A stretch of DNA of 53,375 nt, taken from contig DIXG01000018.1 of NCBI GenBank assembly GCA_002436005.1, positions 1 through 53,375 of the forward strand, given 5' to 3'. The notes beneath the pieces are model-generated. The model had not been told where the DNA came from, did no database searches, and worked only from the letters and a program-made list of their open reading frames with translations. Source of the stretch: Anaerolineaceae bacterium UBA6086 (GTDB taxonomy: Bacteria; Chloroflexota; Anaerolineae; Anaerolineales; Anaerolineaceae). The position numbers and the translations under genes were made by a program. Shown in pieces: positions 8,464 to 16,655 of this stretch; position 1 is the stretch's first letter; each line of letters begins with the position of its first letter.

Positions 8464-8838
8464 GTGACTTATTTTAGAAAACGGTTCAGTATCATTTCGG
8501 CCATTTTTGAAGCGTTAATTAAGCCGCCCGAAACAGTGGATTATCCAAAGGGTGCACTGATGCTGCCTGAGGGATTTCGCGGAGCCCTTCTCTTTGACAC
8601 GGATCAGTGCATCGGCTGCGGTCTGTGTGTGCGCAACTGCCCGGCAGACGCACTGCATATGGAGAAGAAATCCAGAGACGAATATAAATTGATCCATTAT
8701 CCTGCACGCTGTGCCTATTGTGGTCAATGCGAAGATAATTGCCGACACGGGGCGATCTATCATTCCAACCAGCTGGTCAAACCGACCGATAATCCCGCTG
8801 GTTTGATTGTTGTGCTGAAAGAGAAGAAGGAGGCATGA
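8464..8838 (+). CDS. NuoI-like 2x[4Fe-4S] ferredoxin subunit (MbhN type)
   Basis: 124 residues starting at GTG. Two [4Fe-4S] motifs are visible: CIGCGLCVRNCP near residues 46-57 and CAYCGQCEDNCRHGAI near 82-97. The N-terminal helix and the hydrophobic MLPEGFRG segment are typical of NuoI. It is the probable electron entry point, taking electrons from soluble ferredoxin; there is no NuoE/F/G module in the window, so NADH is not the direct donor. It is the last gene of the hydrogenase operon. The 147 bases to the next start hold no convincing terminator. Confidence 0.9.
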   Translation: MTYFRKRFSIISAIFEALIKPPETVDYPKGALMLPEGFRGALLFDTDQCIGCGLCVRNCPADALHMEKKSRDEYKLIHYPARCAYCGQCEDNCRHGAIYHSNQLVKPTDNPAGLIVVLKEKKEA

Positions 8839-8985
8839 TCCATTCAGGGGATTAATATTTGCTGGGGGCGATCACACGATTAAAATCTTTTAACACTCGT
8901 AATTAATTCAGAGATATTGCGGGAGCCTTTCTTGGTACAATTACTCATCGAGTGTCGCTATTACGCATTATTTTGGTCATCATTT

Positions 8986-10404
8986 ATGTCTTTTGCCAGC
9001 CTGTCATTTATTTTCGTTTTTCTACCTGCCGCGTTGATCCTGTATTACCTTGCACCCAGGGGGAATTGGCGCAATTTGGTGCTGGTACTGCTCTCGCTGG
9101 CTTTCTTTGCCTGGGCAGACCTGGCGCATCTGCCCTTCCTGGTTCTTTTTGTTCTTTTCAATTATGGCTTTGGGCTGTTGATTGGGCGGTTTTTGAACAG
9201 CGAGCGGGTTGCATTTCGTAAAGCGATCCTTTGGGCGGGGGTGGGCGGAAATTTGCTCTTCCTGGTTGTGTTCAAATATCTCGGTTTTCTGGGTGAGATT
9301 TTGGACAGTCTGTCCGGTGGAAGATTGGCGATTGAATCACAGGCGCTCTTGCTGGGCGTCTCATACCTCACCTTTTCCAGCCTGTCCTATCTGATTGACC
9401 TGCACAAAAAGGTCAGACCCGTTGAAAAGAATTTCCTCAATGTGGCAGCCTACCTGGTGATGTTCCCCAAGTTGATCCAGGGGCCGATTGCACTCTATAA
9501 GGAAATGGAGCCTCAACTGGGGCAGACCCGCTTTGATAGTGAAGACCTGGCATGGGGCATTCGCAGGTTCATCATCGGGCTGGGCAAAAAGGTATTGCTC
9601 GCGGACACCCTTGCAGTTGCAGCAAATAAGGTGTTCTCGGTGAATTTTGCCAAGATCGGCGCGGATGCCGCCTGGGTGGGGTTGATCGCCTACAGCCTGG
9701 TGATCCTGTTTGATTTCTCCGGTTACACCGATATGGCACTGGGGGTCGGGCGAATGTTCGGTTTCAGGCTGCCCGAAAACTTCAACTATCCCTATATCAG
9801 CCGCAGCATCACCGATTTTTGGCGCCGCTGGCATATGTCGCTGACCAATTGGTTTCGGACCTATGTTTTCATCCCACTTGAATTCAAACGTAGGCGTGCA
9901 AAATTCCTCAGGCAGCAGAGCAACATCCTGCTGGTGTTTTTGCTCACCGGTCTGTGGCACGGCGCCAGCTGGAACTTTGTGATCTGGGGGGCTTATTTTG
10001 GGCTGATCCTTGCCATCGAAGCCAGTGGGCTGAGCCGGGCATTGAAAAAGCTGCCCGTGATCCTCCAGCATGTCTATACGCTGATCATCGTGGTCTTTGG
10101 CTGGGTCTTTTTCAGGATCAGCAACCCGAATCAGTTGCCGCGCTTTCTGGGTGCGCTTTTTGGCGCCAATGGGCTGACCGGGACACAAACACTGCGATCC
10201 CTCAATATCCTCTTTTACATTCCCGTCCTGTTGATTGGGGCGGTCCTTACGACTCCTTTGCTGGCGCGCTTTGAAACGTTGAACTTCATCAATTCCAAAG
10301 TGTGGCGGGTTGTGCTGGACATCCTCCTTCTTGCCCTTTTGGTGCTCTCGCTGGCATTTATCCTGTCGAATGGTTTTAAGGCTTTTATGTATGCCCGTTT
10401 TTAA
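8986..10404 (+). CDS. MBOAT-family O-acyltransferase (AlgI-like)
   Basis: 472 residues from the ATG at 8986, which gives the usual AlgI-type N-terminus (MSFASLSFIFVFLPAALILYY); the longer frame from 8917 adds an unlikely polar leader. About 10-12 membrane helices. The MBOAT motifs are present: NFNYPYISRSITDFWRRWHMSLTNW around residues 265-290, and the putative catalytic His325 in LLTGLWHGASW. Such proteins move an acyl (usually acetyl) group across the membrane to a periplasmic or surface polysaccharide. The next gene is a DHHW/AlgX-like protein 15 bases downstream, the standard partner that makes the final transfer. The polysaccharide cannot be told from the sequence. Confidence 0.88.
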   Translation: MSFASLSFIFVFLPAALILYYLAPRGNWRNLVLVLLSLAFFAWADLAHLPFLVLFVLFNYGFGLLIGRFLNSERVAFRKAILWAGVGGNLLFLVVFKYLGFLGEILDSLSGGRLAIESQALLLGVSYLTFSSLSYLIDLHKKVRPVEKNFLNVAAYLVMFPKLIQGPIALYKEMEPQLGQTRFDSEDLAWGIRRFIIGLGKKVLLADTLAVAANKVFSVNFAKIGADAAWVGLIAYSLVILFDFSGYTDMALGVGRMFGFRLPENFNYPYISRSITDFWRRWHMSLTNWFRTYVFIPLEFKRRRAKFLRQQSNILLVFLLTGLWHGASWNFVIWGAYFGLILAIEASGLSRALKKLPVILQHVYTLIIVVFGWVFFRISNPNQLPRFLGALFGANGLTGTQTLRSLNILFYIPVLLIGAVLTTPLLARFETLNFINSKVWRVVLDILLLALLVLSLAFILSNGFKAFMYARF

Positions 10405-10419
10405 CGAGGTGATTTACCT

Positions 10420-11691
10420 GTGAAAAGAAATTCAATCTTCCTGATCATCGCTTTTGCCCTCATTCTTTTGAGCGTGCCGGTTTACTGGCTGGTAAAAGAG
10501 GATTCTCCACAAAATATCAATTGGGTGGAGGGCAGGGTCATGAACAACTTTTCGATCAGACACCGGGGATGGATGACCAGTGTGAAGTATCTGCTGCGCG
10601 GGGATGCTGCCATGTTTTCGGAGATGCTCCAAAAGGATTTTGTTGATGGAGCTTTCCAGGCTGATTTTGAGGCGGCCGCATCGGACCAGTTCCCCTTCAG
10701 GCTGGCGCTGATCCAAACTGCCAAGACACTTGAACGCCTGGTGATTCGTTCCGCCTATGCCCTGACAAAAGACCCTGCAATCCCGGCAGATATGCAGTCA
10801 GTTTATTATGTGATGCGGGACAGATCTGCCATTTTTGAACGGCCTGTTCCTTCTCAAGCATTAAAATTGGAGGCGATAGACAGGCGAATTGAAAATTACC
10901 AGGTGTTATTAGAGAAATACCCTGAGATCGATTTTTATGTCTACGTGATCGAACGTATTCAATATTCGCGCTTTCATCCGTTGAATCCCTACTTCAAAAA
11001 TGTAGATGCGGGCCAATTTCTGGAATATTTCCTTGCAAACCACCCTGATGAACTCCATGTCGATCGGCTGGCCCTGACCAGTTTTGATGATTTTCTTAAG
11101 GTTTACTACCACAGCGACCACCACTGGAATATCCACGGCGTACTGCGTGCCTACCAGGATATTCACCGCATGCTGCAGCAAAACAACCCGGAAATCTCAC
11201 CACTCAGGGTTTACGAGGACTTCATCCAACTTGATGGGGTTCATTTCCAGGGAACGGCGGCGCGCAGATCGTTTTATCCATTTGACGCTGAAATTTTCGA
11301 GGTAGTGGACTATGATCTCCCGCCCCACCAGGTGTTCATCAACGGCGTTGAGGGGGTCTATGGGGGCAGCGAGAAGTATTTTGCGGGGAAGTTCAGCACT
11401 GAGCCCTTTTACAATCATTATGAGGGCTTTTTTGGGGGCGATCTTCCCCTGATTGAGTTTGTGTTTGACACGGGTTCAGACCGCAACCTGCTGGTGCTGG
11501 GAAATTCCTATGATAATGCGCTCGTTCCGCTGCTCGCCTCACATTATCATCATACCTACAGTGTGGACTTACGCCATTATCCAAAGTTTTCCCTCTCAGA
11601 TTTCATGGCAGAGCATCCTGTGGATGATGTGATCGTGATTGGCGAAAATCCTTATGCCTTCGCATCTGAGAAATATTTGATCAAACCCTGA
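10420..11691 (+). CDS. DHHW-family AlgX/AlgJ-like acetyltransferase partner
   Basis: 423 residues, start GTG at 10420 behind a GAGGTG ribosome site. An uncleaved-looking N-terminal anchor (residues 5-24) is followed by an extracytoplasmic domain. The catalytic block Asp233-His234-His235-Trp236 (YHSDHHWNIHG) and the nucleophile-like Ser363 (LGNSYDN) match the SGNH-like DHHW/AlgJ family. It probably accepts acyl groups from the adjacent MBOAT protein and places them on a surface glycan. No polysaccharide synthesis genes surround the pair, so its target must be encoded elsewhere. Confidence 0.82.
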   Translation: MKRNSIFLIIAFALILLSVPVYWLVKEDSPQNINWVEGRVMNNFSIRHRGWMTSVKYLLRGDAAMFSEMLQKDFVDGAFQADFEAAASDQFPFRLALIQTAKTLERLVIRSAYALTKDPAIPADMQSVYYVMRDRSAIFERPVPSQALKLEAIDRRIENYQVLLEKYPEIDFYVYVIERIQYSRFHPLNPYFKNVDAGQFLEYFLANHPDELHVDRLALTSFDDFLKVYYHSDHHWNIHGVLRAYQDIHRMLQQNNPEISPLRVYEDFIQLDGVHFQGTAARRSFYPFDAEIFEVVDYDLPPHQVFINGVEGVYGGSEKYFAGKFSTEPFYNHYEGFFGGDLPLIEFVFDTGSDRNLLVLGNSYDNALVPLLASHYHHTYSVDLRHYPKFSLSDFMAEHPVDDVIVIGENPYAFASEKYLIKP

Positions 11692-11859
11692 CGGAATGCC
11701 CATCAAACTATGGTATGATTTTGCTGGTGATCCATCTTTAAAAAAGAAATCAAATCGAGATTCATTGCGCCTCATGACCTTTGTGATTTTTCAGAATTCA
11801 ACTCGCCCGCACGCCACAAAAAACCGGCTTTCACAGCCATTCATCTATAGGAGAAGTCA

Positions 11860-13461
11860 ATGTTAGGAATCGTTCAAATCCTGGCTGGTTTAGCCCTGTT
11901 CCTGTTTGGCGTCAATATGCTCAGCTCCGGCATTGAAAAGCTGGCAGGGGACCAAATTCAAAAATGGCTTGAACGCGCCACCAGCAACCGCTTGAAGAGC
12001 GCTGCCTTCGGCACGGTCGCGACTGCATTGGTGCAGAGCTCCAGTTTGATCATGGTGACCATGATCGGGTTGATCAACGCTAACCTGATGTCGGTGGAAC
12101 AGGCGATCAGCGTGATGTTGGGGCAGGAAATTGGCACCACGATGACGGCGCAGATTGTGTCTTTTGAAATTGGCAACTTTCGGCTGCTGTTGGTGATTAT
12201 TGGGTTTATCTTTCTCGAATTTTTCAAACGGCACGACTGGAAAAAGTTTGGTGAAATCTTGATGGGGTTGGGCATCATCTTTATCGGGATGGGTTTTATG
12301 TCCTCTGCCCTGGATTCGCTGATCACGATTCCCTGGATTGCCCGGGGTCTGCTGTATTTGGGTGAACATGTGGGATTGGGCGTATTAGCCGGCACAGTGC
12401 TCACGGGCATCACCCAGAGCAGTTCGGCGGTGACCAGCCTGACGGTGGCGATGGGCATCAGCAACGTGATCACATTGCCCGGCGCAGTCGGCGTGATCCT
12501 GGGCGCCAACATTGGCACCTGCATCACAGGGCTGATTGCCTCGCTGAAACTCTCACCCACGGCAAGGCAAGCCTCACTGGCGCAGATCATCATCAACATC
12601 TCCGGCGTACTGATCTTCCTGCCCTTCATTGTGCCCTTCGCCACGTTGATCGAGCGCACCTCCCCCTTGCTGCCGCGCCAGATTGCCAACGCCCACACCG
12701 CGTTCAACCTTGGGGTCAGCATCCTGCTGTTTCCCTTTGTGAAACCGATTGCCAATGCCGTCAAGAAACTGGTGCCTGTCAAACCTGGGAAAGCGAAGGA
12801 TAAGCAGACCGTCTTCATTGACGAAAATCAGTACGCGGTGCCCTCTGTGGCGATCAGGGAAGCCAACCGGGAGCTGGTGCGGATGGGTGAGATTGCGGCG
12901 GAGATGATTGCCCTCAGCTGCCAGGCGCTGATTGAGCGGGATATGGCAAAGGCAGAGCGGGTGCTCGAAATGGAAGATAAGGTGGTGGACCCGATCGCAC
13001 ATGAGCTGGACACTTATGTGAGCACATTGATGCATGCCGACCTGAGCCATCAGCAGCAGCGGCGCTGTTTCCAGGTGAAGATGCTGCTGGTGGATATTGA
13101 ACGGGTGGCGGATATGTCGGAGGATATTGCCCAATATGCGCAGGACCGGATCCTCTCTGATGTGTTCTTCTCTGATGAAGCGATTGAAGAATTTAAGTAT
13201 TTATGGGACTTTGTGCATTGTAATTTTTTAAATTCGCTGAAGGCGCTGACCGACAGGGACGCTGACCTGGCGCAAAACGTGTGCGATGTGGAAAGTGAAT
13301 TTGACAGTCTCTATCATCAGGCAAGGCAAAGGCACATCCAGCGCCTGGAATGCGGCACCTGCAAGCCCCAGGCGGATGTGATCTTCACCGAGACGCTGCG
13401 CCTGCTGGAGCGGATCAGCGACCACGCGGACAATATCGGCGTGAGTGTGATGCGCAATTGA
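11860..13461 (+). CDS. Na/Pi cotransporter family protein with PhoU-like tail
   Basis: 533 residues. Residues 1-310 are membrane-embedded and contain the inverted repeat of the NptA/SLC34 family: TALVQSSSLIMV near residue 58 and TGITQSSSAVTSL near 185, each with the QSSS substrate/Na+ motif, and the GxxIGT motifs (GQEIGTTMT, GANIGTCIT). Residues ~330-530 are helical with PhoU-like character (EMEDKVVDPIAHEL, CxxERISDHADNIG). The family exports or imports phosphate with Na+; the PhoU-like domain is thought to be regulatory. A clear AGGAGAAG ribosome site precedes the ATG, and a terminator follows 20 bases after the stop. Single-gene transcription unit. Confidence 0.88.
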   Translation: MLGIVQILAGLALFLFGVNMLSSGIEKLAGDQIQKWLERATSNRLKSAAFGTVATALVQSSSLIMVTMIGLINANLMSVEQAISVMLGQEIGTTMTAQIVSFEIGNFRLLLVIIGFIFLEFFKRHDWKKFGEILMGLGIIFIGMGFMSSALDSLITIPWIARGLLYLGEHVGLGVLAGTVLTGITQSSSAVTSLTVAMGISNVITLPGAVGVILGANIGTCITGLIASLKLSPTARQASLAQIIINISGVLIFLPFIVPFATLIERTSPLLPRQIANAHTAFNLGVSILLFPFVKPIANAVKKLVPVKPGKAKDKQTVFIDENQYAVPSVAIREANRELVRMGEIAAEMIALSCQALIERDMAKAERVLEMEDKVVDPIAHELDTYVSTLMHADLSHQQQRRCFQVKMLLVDIERVADMSEDIAQYAQDRILSDVFFSDEAIEEFKYLWDFVHCNFLNSLKALTDRDADLAQNVCDVESEFDSLYHQARQRHIQRLECGTCKPQADVIFTETLRLLERISDHADNIGVSVMRN

Positions 13462-13481
13462 GCGGGGGCTGAGGAAAGAAG

Positions 13482-13509
13482 AACCCGCGGACATTGACCG
13501 CGGGTTTTT
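13482..13509 (+). terminator. Rho-independent terminator of the Na/Pi cotransporter gene
   Basis: A perfect 9-bp stem, AACCCGCGG with CCGCGGGTT, around a 7-base loop, followed by TTT. It lies 20 bases after the stop codon and separates the conserved block from the AT-rich patch to the right. Confidence 0.85.
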
Positions 13510-13628
13510 ATGTGTGTGTGGGGTGAGAGATGAAGTCGCAACGCACCCTACATTTAAAGAAGATTTGTACATTGCCCACTGGTATTCCAGTCCTGTGGAT
13601 AATTCAGGTTTGTGATAAATCCTTCACA

Positions 13629-15029
13629 TTATAAGGAACATAGGTCAAGTAAGTATGCAATAAATAATGATTTCGGTGGATTGCCAATTTTATTAATTAT
13701 TGATATCTTATCACATTCTAAAACTCCTAATTTCATCATTAAGCCAGACGATTGAATTACTGTAGATGATATATCTTTCATAAAGGTGTCATTTTCTATA
13801 AGTGACCTTAATTTAGGCATTAGAGAATTGTCCATATCAGTGATGATTGTAAACACATATATGAAATGCTTTAAAAAATATTCATTAAAAAGAACTAATA
13901 TATCTACTGCATTTTCCTGAGAAATATTATTCTTACCACACTCGACACCTATAGCGAAACTAAGTGGCAAAAGTGTGGAAAATCGTTTTAATTCTTCTAA
14001 CACCTTATTTCTGATATTCTCTTTTTCTTTTCTTGTCAACATAGTTGATTGGATAAAAGGAATAAATAATCCTTGAAACAATTTGTTCACTAATATTTCT
14101 GATTCTTCATTAACCTTGGGGATTGTGTTTGAGTGGCTGTGTGTCCACTTTGAAACAATATTAGCTATATGTTGTTCATTTAAGTGAAACGCTGTGTTGA
14201 TATTTTGTTCTTTTTGTGATTTTTCGTTTTTTCGCATGATTCCTTTATTGTCAATTATTTCACTATCTTTATGATAATTAGAGAATTCTTCAACAATGTT
14301 CCCTTGAATGGACTCTATTTTATTTCCATTTTTTGATTGAATTTCTAATAAGCACGAAAGAAAAGGAGATTTACCTTTATCAATTGTTTTTACCATCACC
14401 CCGTAAGAGTATTTTCTTCCCAAATCCCCAAAATCAAAGCAAATTCCTCTTACTTGTTTTATCATATCCAGAGTTATCAATGAAGTTTTTCTTGAATTTT
14501 CTTCCCCTCTATTTACTATAAATTCATTCAAGCCATTTAAAAAATCAATGCAGTAACCAACTATGTGATTTATCAAATAAGAATACTCACTCGCAATAAT
14601 GTATTTTTTTCCAAATTCAACACCAATACCCGTGCATATGTTTGACACGCCTATAAAAGTATAAATAATCAAATCTCTTGTTTGTTGATATTCTGCTTGC
14701 AAGAACTTAGGTGATAGAATAATTTCTTTTAAAATAGGTACAACAAGCTGGTTTAGCTTATTATTCAAGGTACTAAATTCTTTTTCTGCGTCTTGTGGTA
14801 CCGTGGCATAACCCTTTTCAGGATTAATTGGTATAGCCGAATGGCTTTCTTCTAATTTGAGAGCCAATGACATCAGATTCTTCATCTGTCTAGTTTCTTT
14901 TTCTAATCTTTTTTTCCCTTCGAGAAATTTTAGATCAGATTCAACATTATTAACTAAGTCTTTTCCACAATACCTGCATACAATTGCTTCATCTTGTATC
15001 ATCTCAGCGCAATATGGGCATTTTTTCAT
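13629..15029 (-). CDS. Orphan zinc-ribbon protein, function unknown
   Basis: 466 residues from the ATG at 15029, chosen because AGGAGA lies 7 bases upstream and because it begins directly with the zinc ribbon (MKKCPYCAEMIQDEAIVCRYC). The four cysteines form a double-CxxC treble-clef/zinc-ribbon. The remaining ~440 residues are not recognised: mostly helical, soluble, with no transmembrane segment and a lysine/glutamate-rich middle (MRKNEKSQKEQN). Two stretches, around residues 110-190 and 355-430, both contain a GVxxGxGxEFGKKYI / FAIGVECGKNNI-like pattern, hinting at an internal repeat. Codon use is strongly AT-rich compared with neighbours, suggesting acquired DNA. It stands alone, with no operon partner. 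Confidence 0.75.
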   Translation of the reverse strand: MKKCPYCAEMIQDEAIVCRYCGKDLVNNVESDLKFLEGKKRLEKETRQMKNLMSLALKLEESHSAIPINPEKGYATVPQDAEKEFSTLNNKLNQLVVPILKEIILSPKFLQAEYQQTRDLIIYTFIGVSNICTGIGVEFGKKYIIASEYSYLINHIVGYCIDFLNGLNEFIVNRGEENSRKTSLITLDMIKQVRGICFDFGDLGRKYSYGVMVKTIDKGKSPFLSCLLEIQSKNGNKIESIQGNIVEEFSNYHKDSEIIDNKGIMRKNEKSQKEQNINTAFHLNEQHIANIVSKWTHSHSNTIPKVNEESEILVNKLFQGLFIPFIQSTMLTRKEKENIRNKVLEELKRFSTLLPLSFAIGVECGKNNISQENAVDILVLFNEYFLKHFIYVFTIITDMDNSLMPKLRSLIENDTFMKDISSTVIQSSGLMMKLGVLECDKISIINKIGNPPKSLFIAYLLDLCSL

Positions 15030-15078
15030 GATTTCTCCTATTTTTAAAACCAATGTGGAATGCATCTATCATCCGAAA

Positions 15079-15249
15079 TTATCCCTCCCCCGTTTTCTCC
15101 ATCTCTTTCACGATCCTCATCGTCTCCACACTCACCGTGCAGACCCTCATCAGCAGGTCAATCACCTCTTCTTTATAATCAGCAAACCGATAAGTATCGA
15201 ACTTTTCCCTTGTATAATTTAGTTTTTCCCAATAACCAACTTTATCATA
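15079..15249 (-). pseudogene. Possible C-terminal remnant of an unidentified gene
   Basis: The - strand frame that ends at TAA 15079-15081 is open for 56 codons back to a TGA at 15250-15252, with no start codon in a good context. The translated end reads like a natural helical C-terminus (REKFDTYRFADYKEEVIDLL, then VETMRIVKEMEKTGEG), unlike the repeat-derived frames beside it. I read it as the surviving tail of a gene whose front was lost when the repeats to its left inserted. The family is not recognised and the call is tentative. Confidence 0.3.
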
Positions 15250-15399
15250 TCACAAAAGGAATATTCAAAAAAAGCACTAGCATCGAAAATGCCATACCCC
15301 GGCATGATTGCACTTCACCCGTCAATCTCGCTTCGCCGGCTGGATGACCTTGCGATATTCCTTCCTTCACCAACCCCCCAACCCCGCTGTCTTGCTCGT

Positions 15400-15762
15400 C
15401 GCTTGCTGCACCTTCTCGCGATGACAATGTTCTTTTGGGGGAAATTAAATGATGCGTTGAAAATCCCAATGCACGCTACGATGTTTTTGATTGAGGCTTA
15501 AAGCGAGATCGCCACGTCGGCGTGCAACACCTCCTCGCGATGACAGTGTTCTTTTGGGGGAAAATAAATGGTGCGTTGAAAATCCCAACGCACCCTTCGA
15601 TGTTTTTGATTGAGGCTTAAAGCGAGATCGCCACGTCGGTGCGCTGCACCTCCTCGCGATGACAATGTTCTTTTGGGGGAAATTGAATGGTGCGTTGAAA
15701 ATCCCAATGCACGCTACGATGTTTTTGATTGAGGCTTAAAGCGAGATCGCCAAGGCGGTGCT
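15400..15762. repeat. 119-bp tandem repeat, about three copies
   Basis: Three head-to-tail units begin at CTCGCGATGAC (15415, 15534, 15653); the spacing is exactly 119 bases each time. Each unit contains CTTTTGGGGGAAA, the imperfect palindrome GGTGCGTTG-7 bases-CAACGCACC, then ATGTTTTTGATTGAGGC and GAGATCGCCACGTCGG. Units differ at a few percent of positions, and the last ~10 bases of the third diverge. Read on the other strand, the end resembles the dispersed ATCGCGAGGAG...CGTGGCGATCTC element that I recall from many bacterial genomes. It interrupts no gene. Short - strand ORFs inside it (MGFSTHH...) are repeat artefacts. Confidence 0.9.
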
Positions 15763-15843
15763 TTAACGCTCTCTGGCGTTCAAAGAACGCTTGCTTATTC
15801 CCTTAAAATGATCTTAAAATTCTACCAAAATATAATATAAATA

Positions 15844-15852
15844 TGATATAAT
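15844..15852 (+). promoter_or_regulatory. Extended -10 promoter element for the DUF6232-like gene
   Basis: TGATATAAT (extended -10) lies 40 bases upstream of the TTG start at 15892 in an AT-rich tract. No good -35 box is visible at the proper distance. Confidence 0.45.
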
Positions 15853-15891
15853 CAATTCTTAAGATAATTTCATCATATTTAGGAGGTTGTT

Positions 15892-16293
15892 TTGGAAGAA
15901 AAAATCATATTTGAAAAGAACGGTGTATTGGTTACTGATAAGCGAGTGGTTGTTGGAACGAACACTGCGCCAATTGTCAACATTCATTCAGTGTCCATGG
16001 GGAAAAAGAAGTACATGTTGGGTTTCTTGCTGTCAATTGTTGCAGCACCTGTTGCTTGTATGCTGGGTTTTGCTATGTTGGTTAGCAGGCCAATTCCGAC
16101 CTGGTCATATTTATTAACCCTTGCAGTTGTTGGGATATTCTTTTTGGGTTTATGGGTTGCTGAGCGTGATGCTACTTATAGTGTCAGAATAAGTGGTGAT
16201 GTTGGATTTACGGAAATACTAAAATCAAAAGACAAGGAATTCATTCTATCAGTCATTGACGCGATTAACAAAGCGATCGTTGATCGGTTGTGA
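15892..16293 (+). CDS. DUF6232-like small membrane protein
   Basis: 133 residues. The start is TTG at 15892, decided by a perfect AGGAGG five bases upstream; it gives MEEKIIFEKNGVLVTDKRVVVGTNTAPI. Two membrane helices (about residues 43-66 and 73-92) are flanked by small beta-rich polar parts. The N-terminal pattern (short strand, NxVLVT, xxVVxGxxxxxxxNIxSV) followed by two helices and a C-terminal strand-helix matches what I recall of DUF6232. No function is known. It is isolated between repeat copies, in the AT-rich patch. Confidence 0.65.
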   Translation: MEEKIIFEKNGVLVTDKRVVVGTNTAPIVNIHSVSMGKKKYMLGFLLSIVAAPVACMLGFAMLVSRPIPTWSYLLTLAVVGIFFLGLWVAERDATYSVRISGDVGFTEILKSKDKEFILSVIDAINKAIVDRL

Positions 16294-16395
16294 CCCAACA
16301 TAATTGAACAAAACAAAGCGACAGTCAATTAATATCATGAGGCATTATTGGCATCAGCACTAGTTCCGCCTTTATACCACAGTAAATTGACTGAA

Positions 16396-16417
16396 CCACA
16401 AATGTGCCACATTGTGG
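16396..16417. other. 22-bp inverted repeat in a gene-free stretch
   Basis: CCACAAATGTG and CACATTGTGG form an almost perfect palindrome with one extra A in the left arm. The stretch 16294-16655 otherwise holds only the dispersed repeat copy at 16497-16590; no gene is seen. It could be an operator or a transposon-end relic; nothing nearby decides this. Confidence 0.35.
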
Positions 16418-16496
16418 ATTTATGAGGTTTAAAATTGCGTCTAGAGCATTCGGGTTCCGGAAAAACTTTTAACGTAGGATAAATTCGATTCATATT

Positions 16497-16590
16497 GAGA
16501 TCGCCACGTCGGCGCGCTGCACCTTCTCGCGTGGACAGTGCTCTTTTGGGGGAAATTGAATGGTGCGTTGAAAATCCCAACGCACCCTAC
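16497..16590. repeat. Dispersed single copy of the 119-bp repeat
   Basis: The GAGATCGCCACGTCGG part, the CTTTTGGGGGAAA part and the palindrome GGTGCGTTG...CAACGCACC of the 15400-15762 array recur here once, in the same order and orientation. It lies about 700 bases from the array, with the DUF6232-like gene between. The copy shows the element is dispersed as well as tandem. Confidence 0.85.
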
Positions 16591-16655
16591 TTTTCTCAAT
16601 TGGAGTAGCCAATCAATTAATAATATCGCTAAAAATCATTAATTTTTTTGACGGT

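Noticed and set aside
6441..8838. Respiratory complex I instead of hydrogenase
   Set aside because: All four NiFe cysteines are present in the NuoD-like protein, and no NuoE/F/G genes are present.
9361..10188. 275-codon - strand frame
   Set aside because: Antisense of the MBOAT gene; no ribosome site and Gln/Asp/His-rich composition typical of shadow frames.
11692..11859. Riboswitch in the Na/Pi cotransporter leader
   Set aside because: No conserved riboswitch core or paired structure could be drawn.
11958..12818. 286-codon - strand frame
   Set aside because: Antisense of the Na/Pi cotransporter; Ile/Pro/Met-rich shadow with no known motif.
15245..15707. Recurrent small - strand frames beginning MGFSTHH
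   Set aside because: They are produced by the 119-bp repeat itself; the same peptide recurs because the DNA does. No ribosome sites.
15400..15762. CRISPR array
   Set aside because: The units are adjacent 119-base copies without unique spacers, and no cas genes are present.
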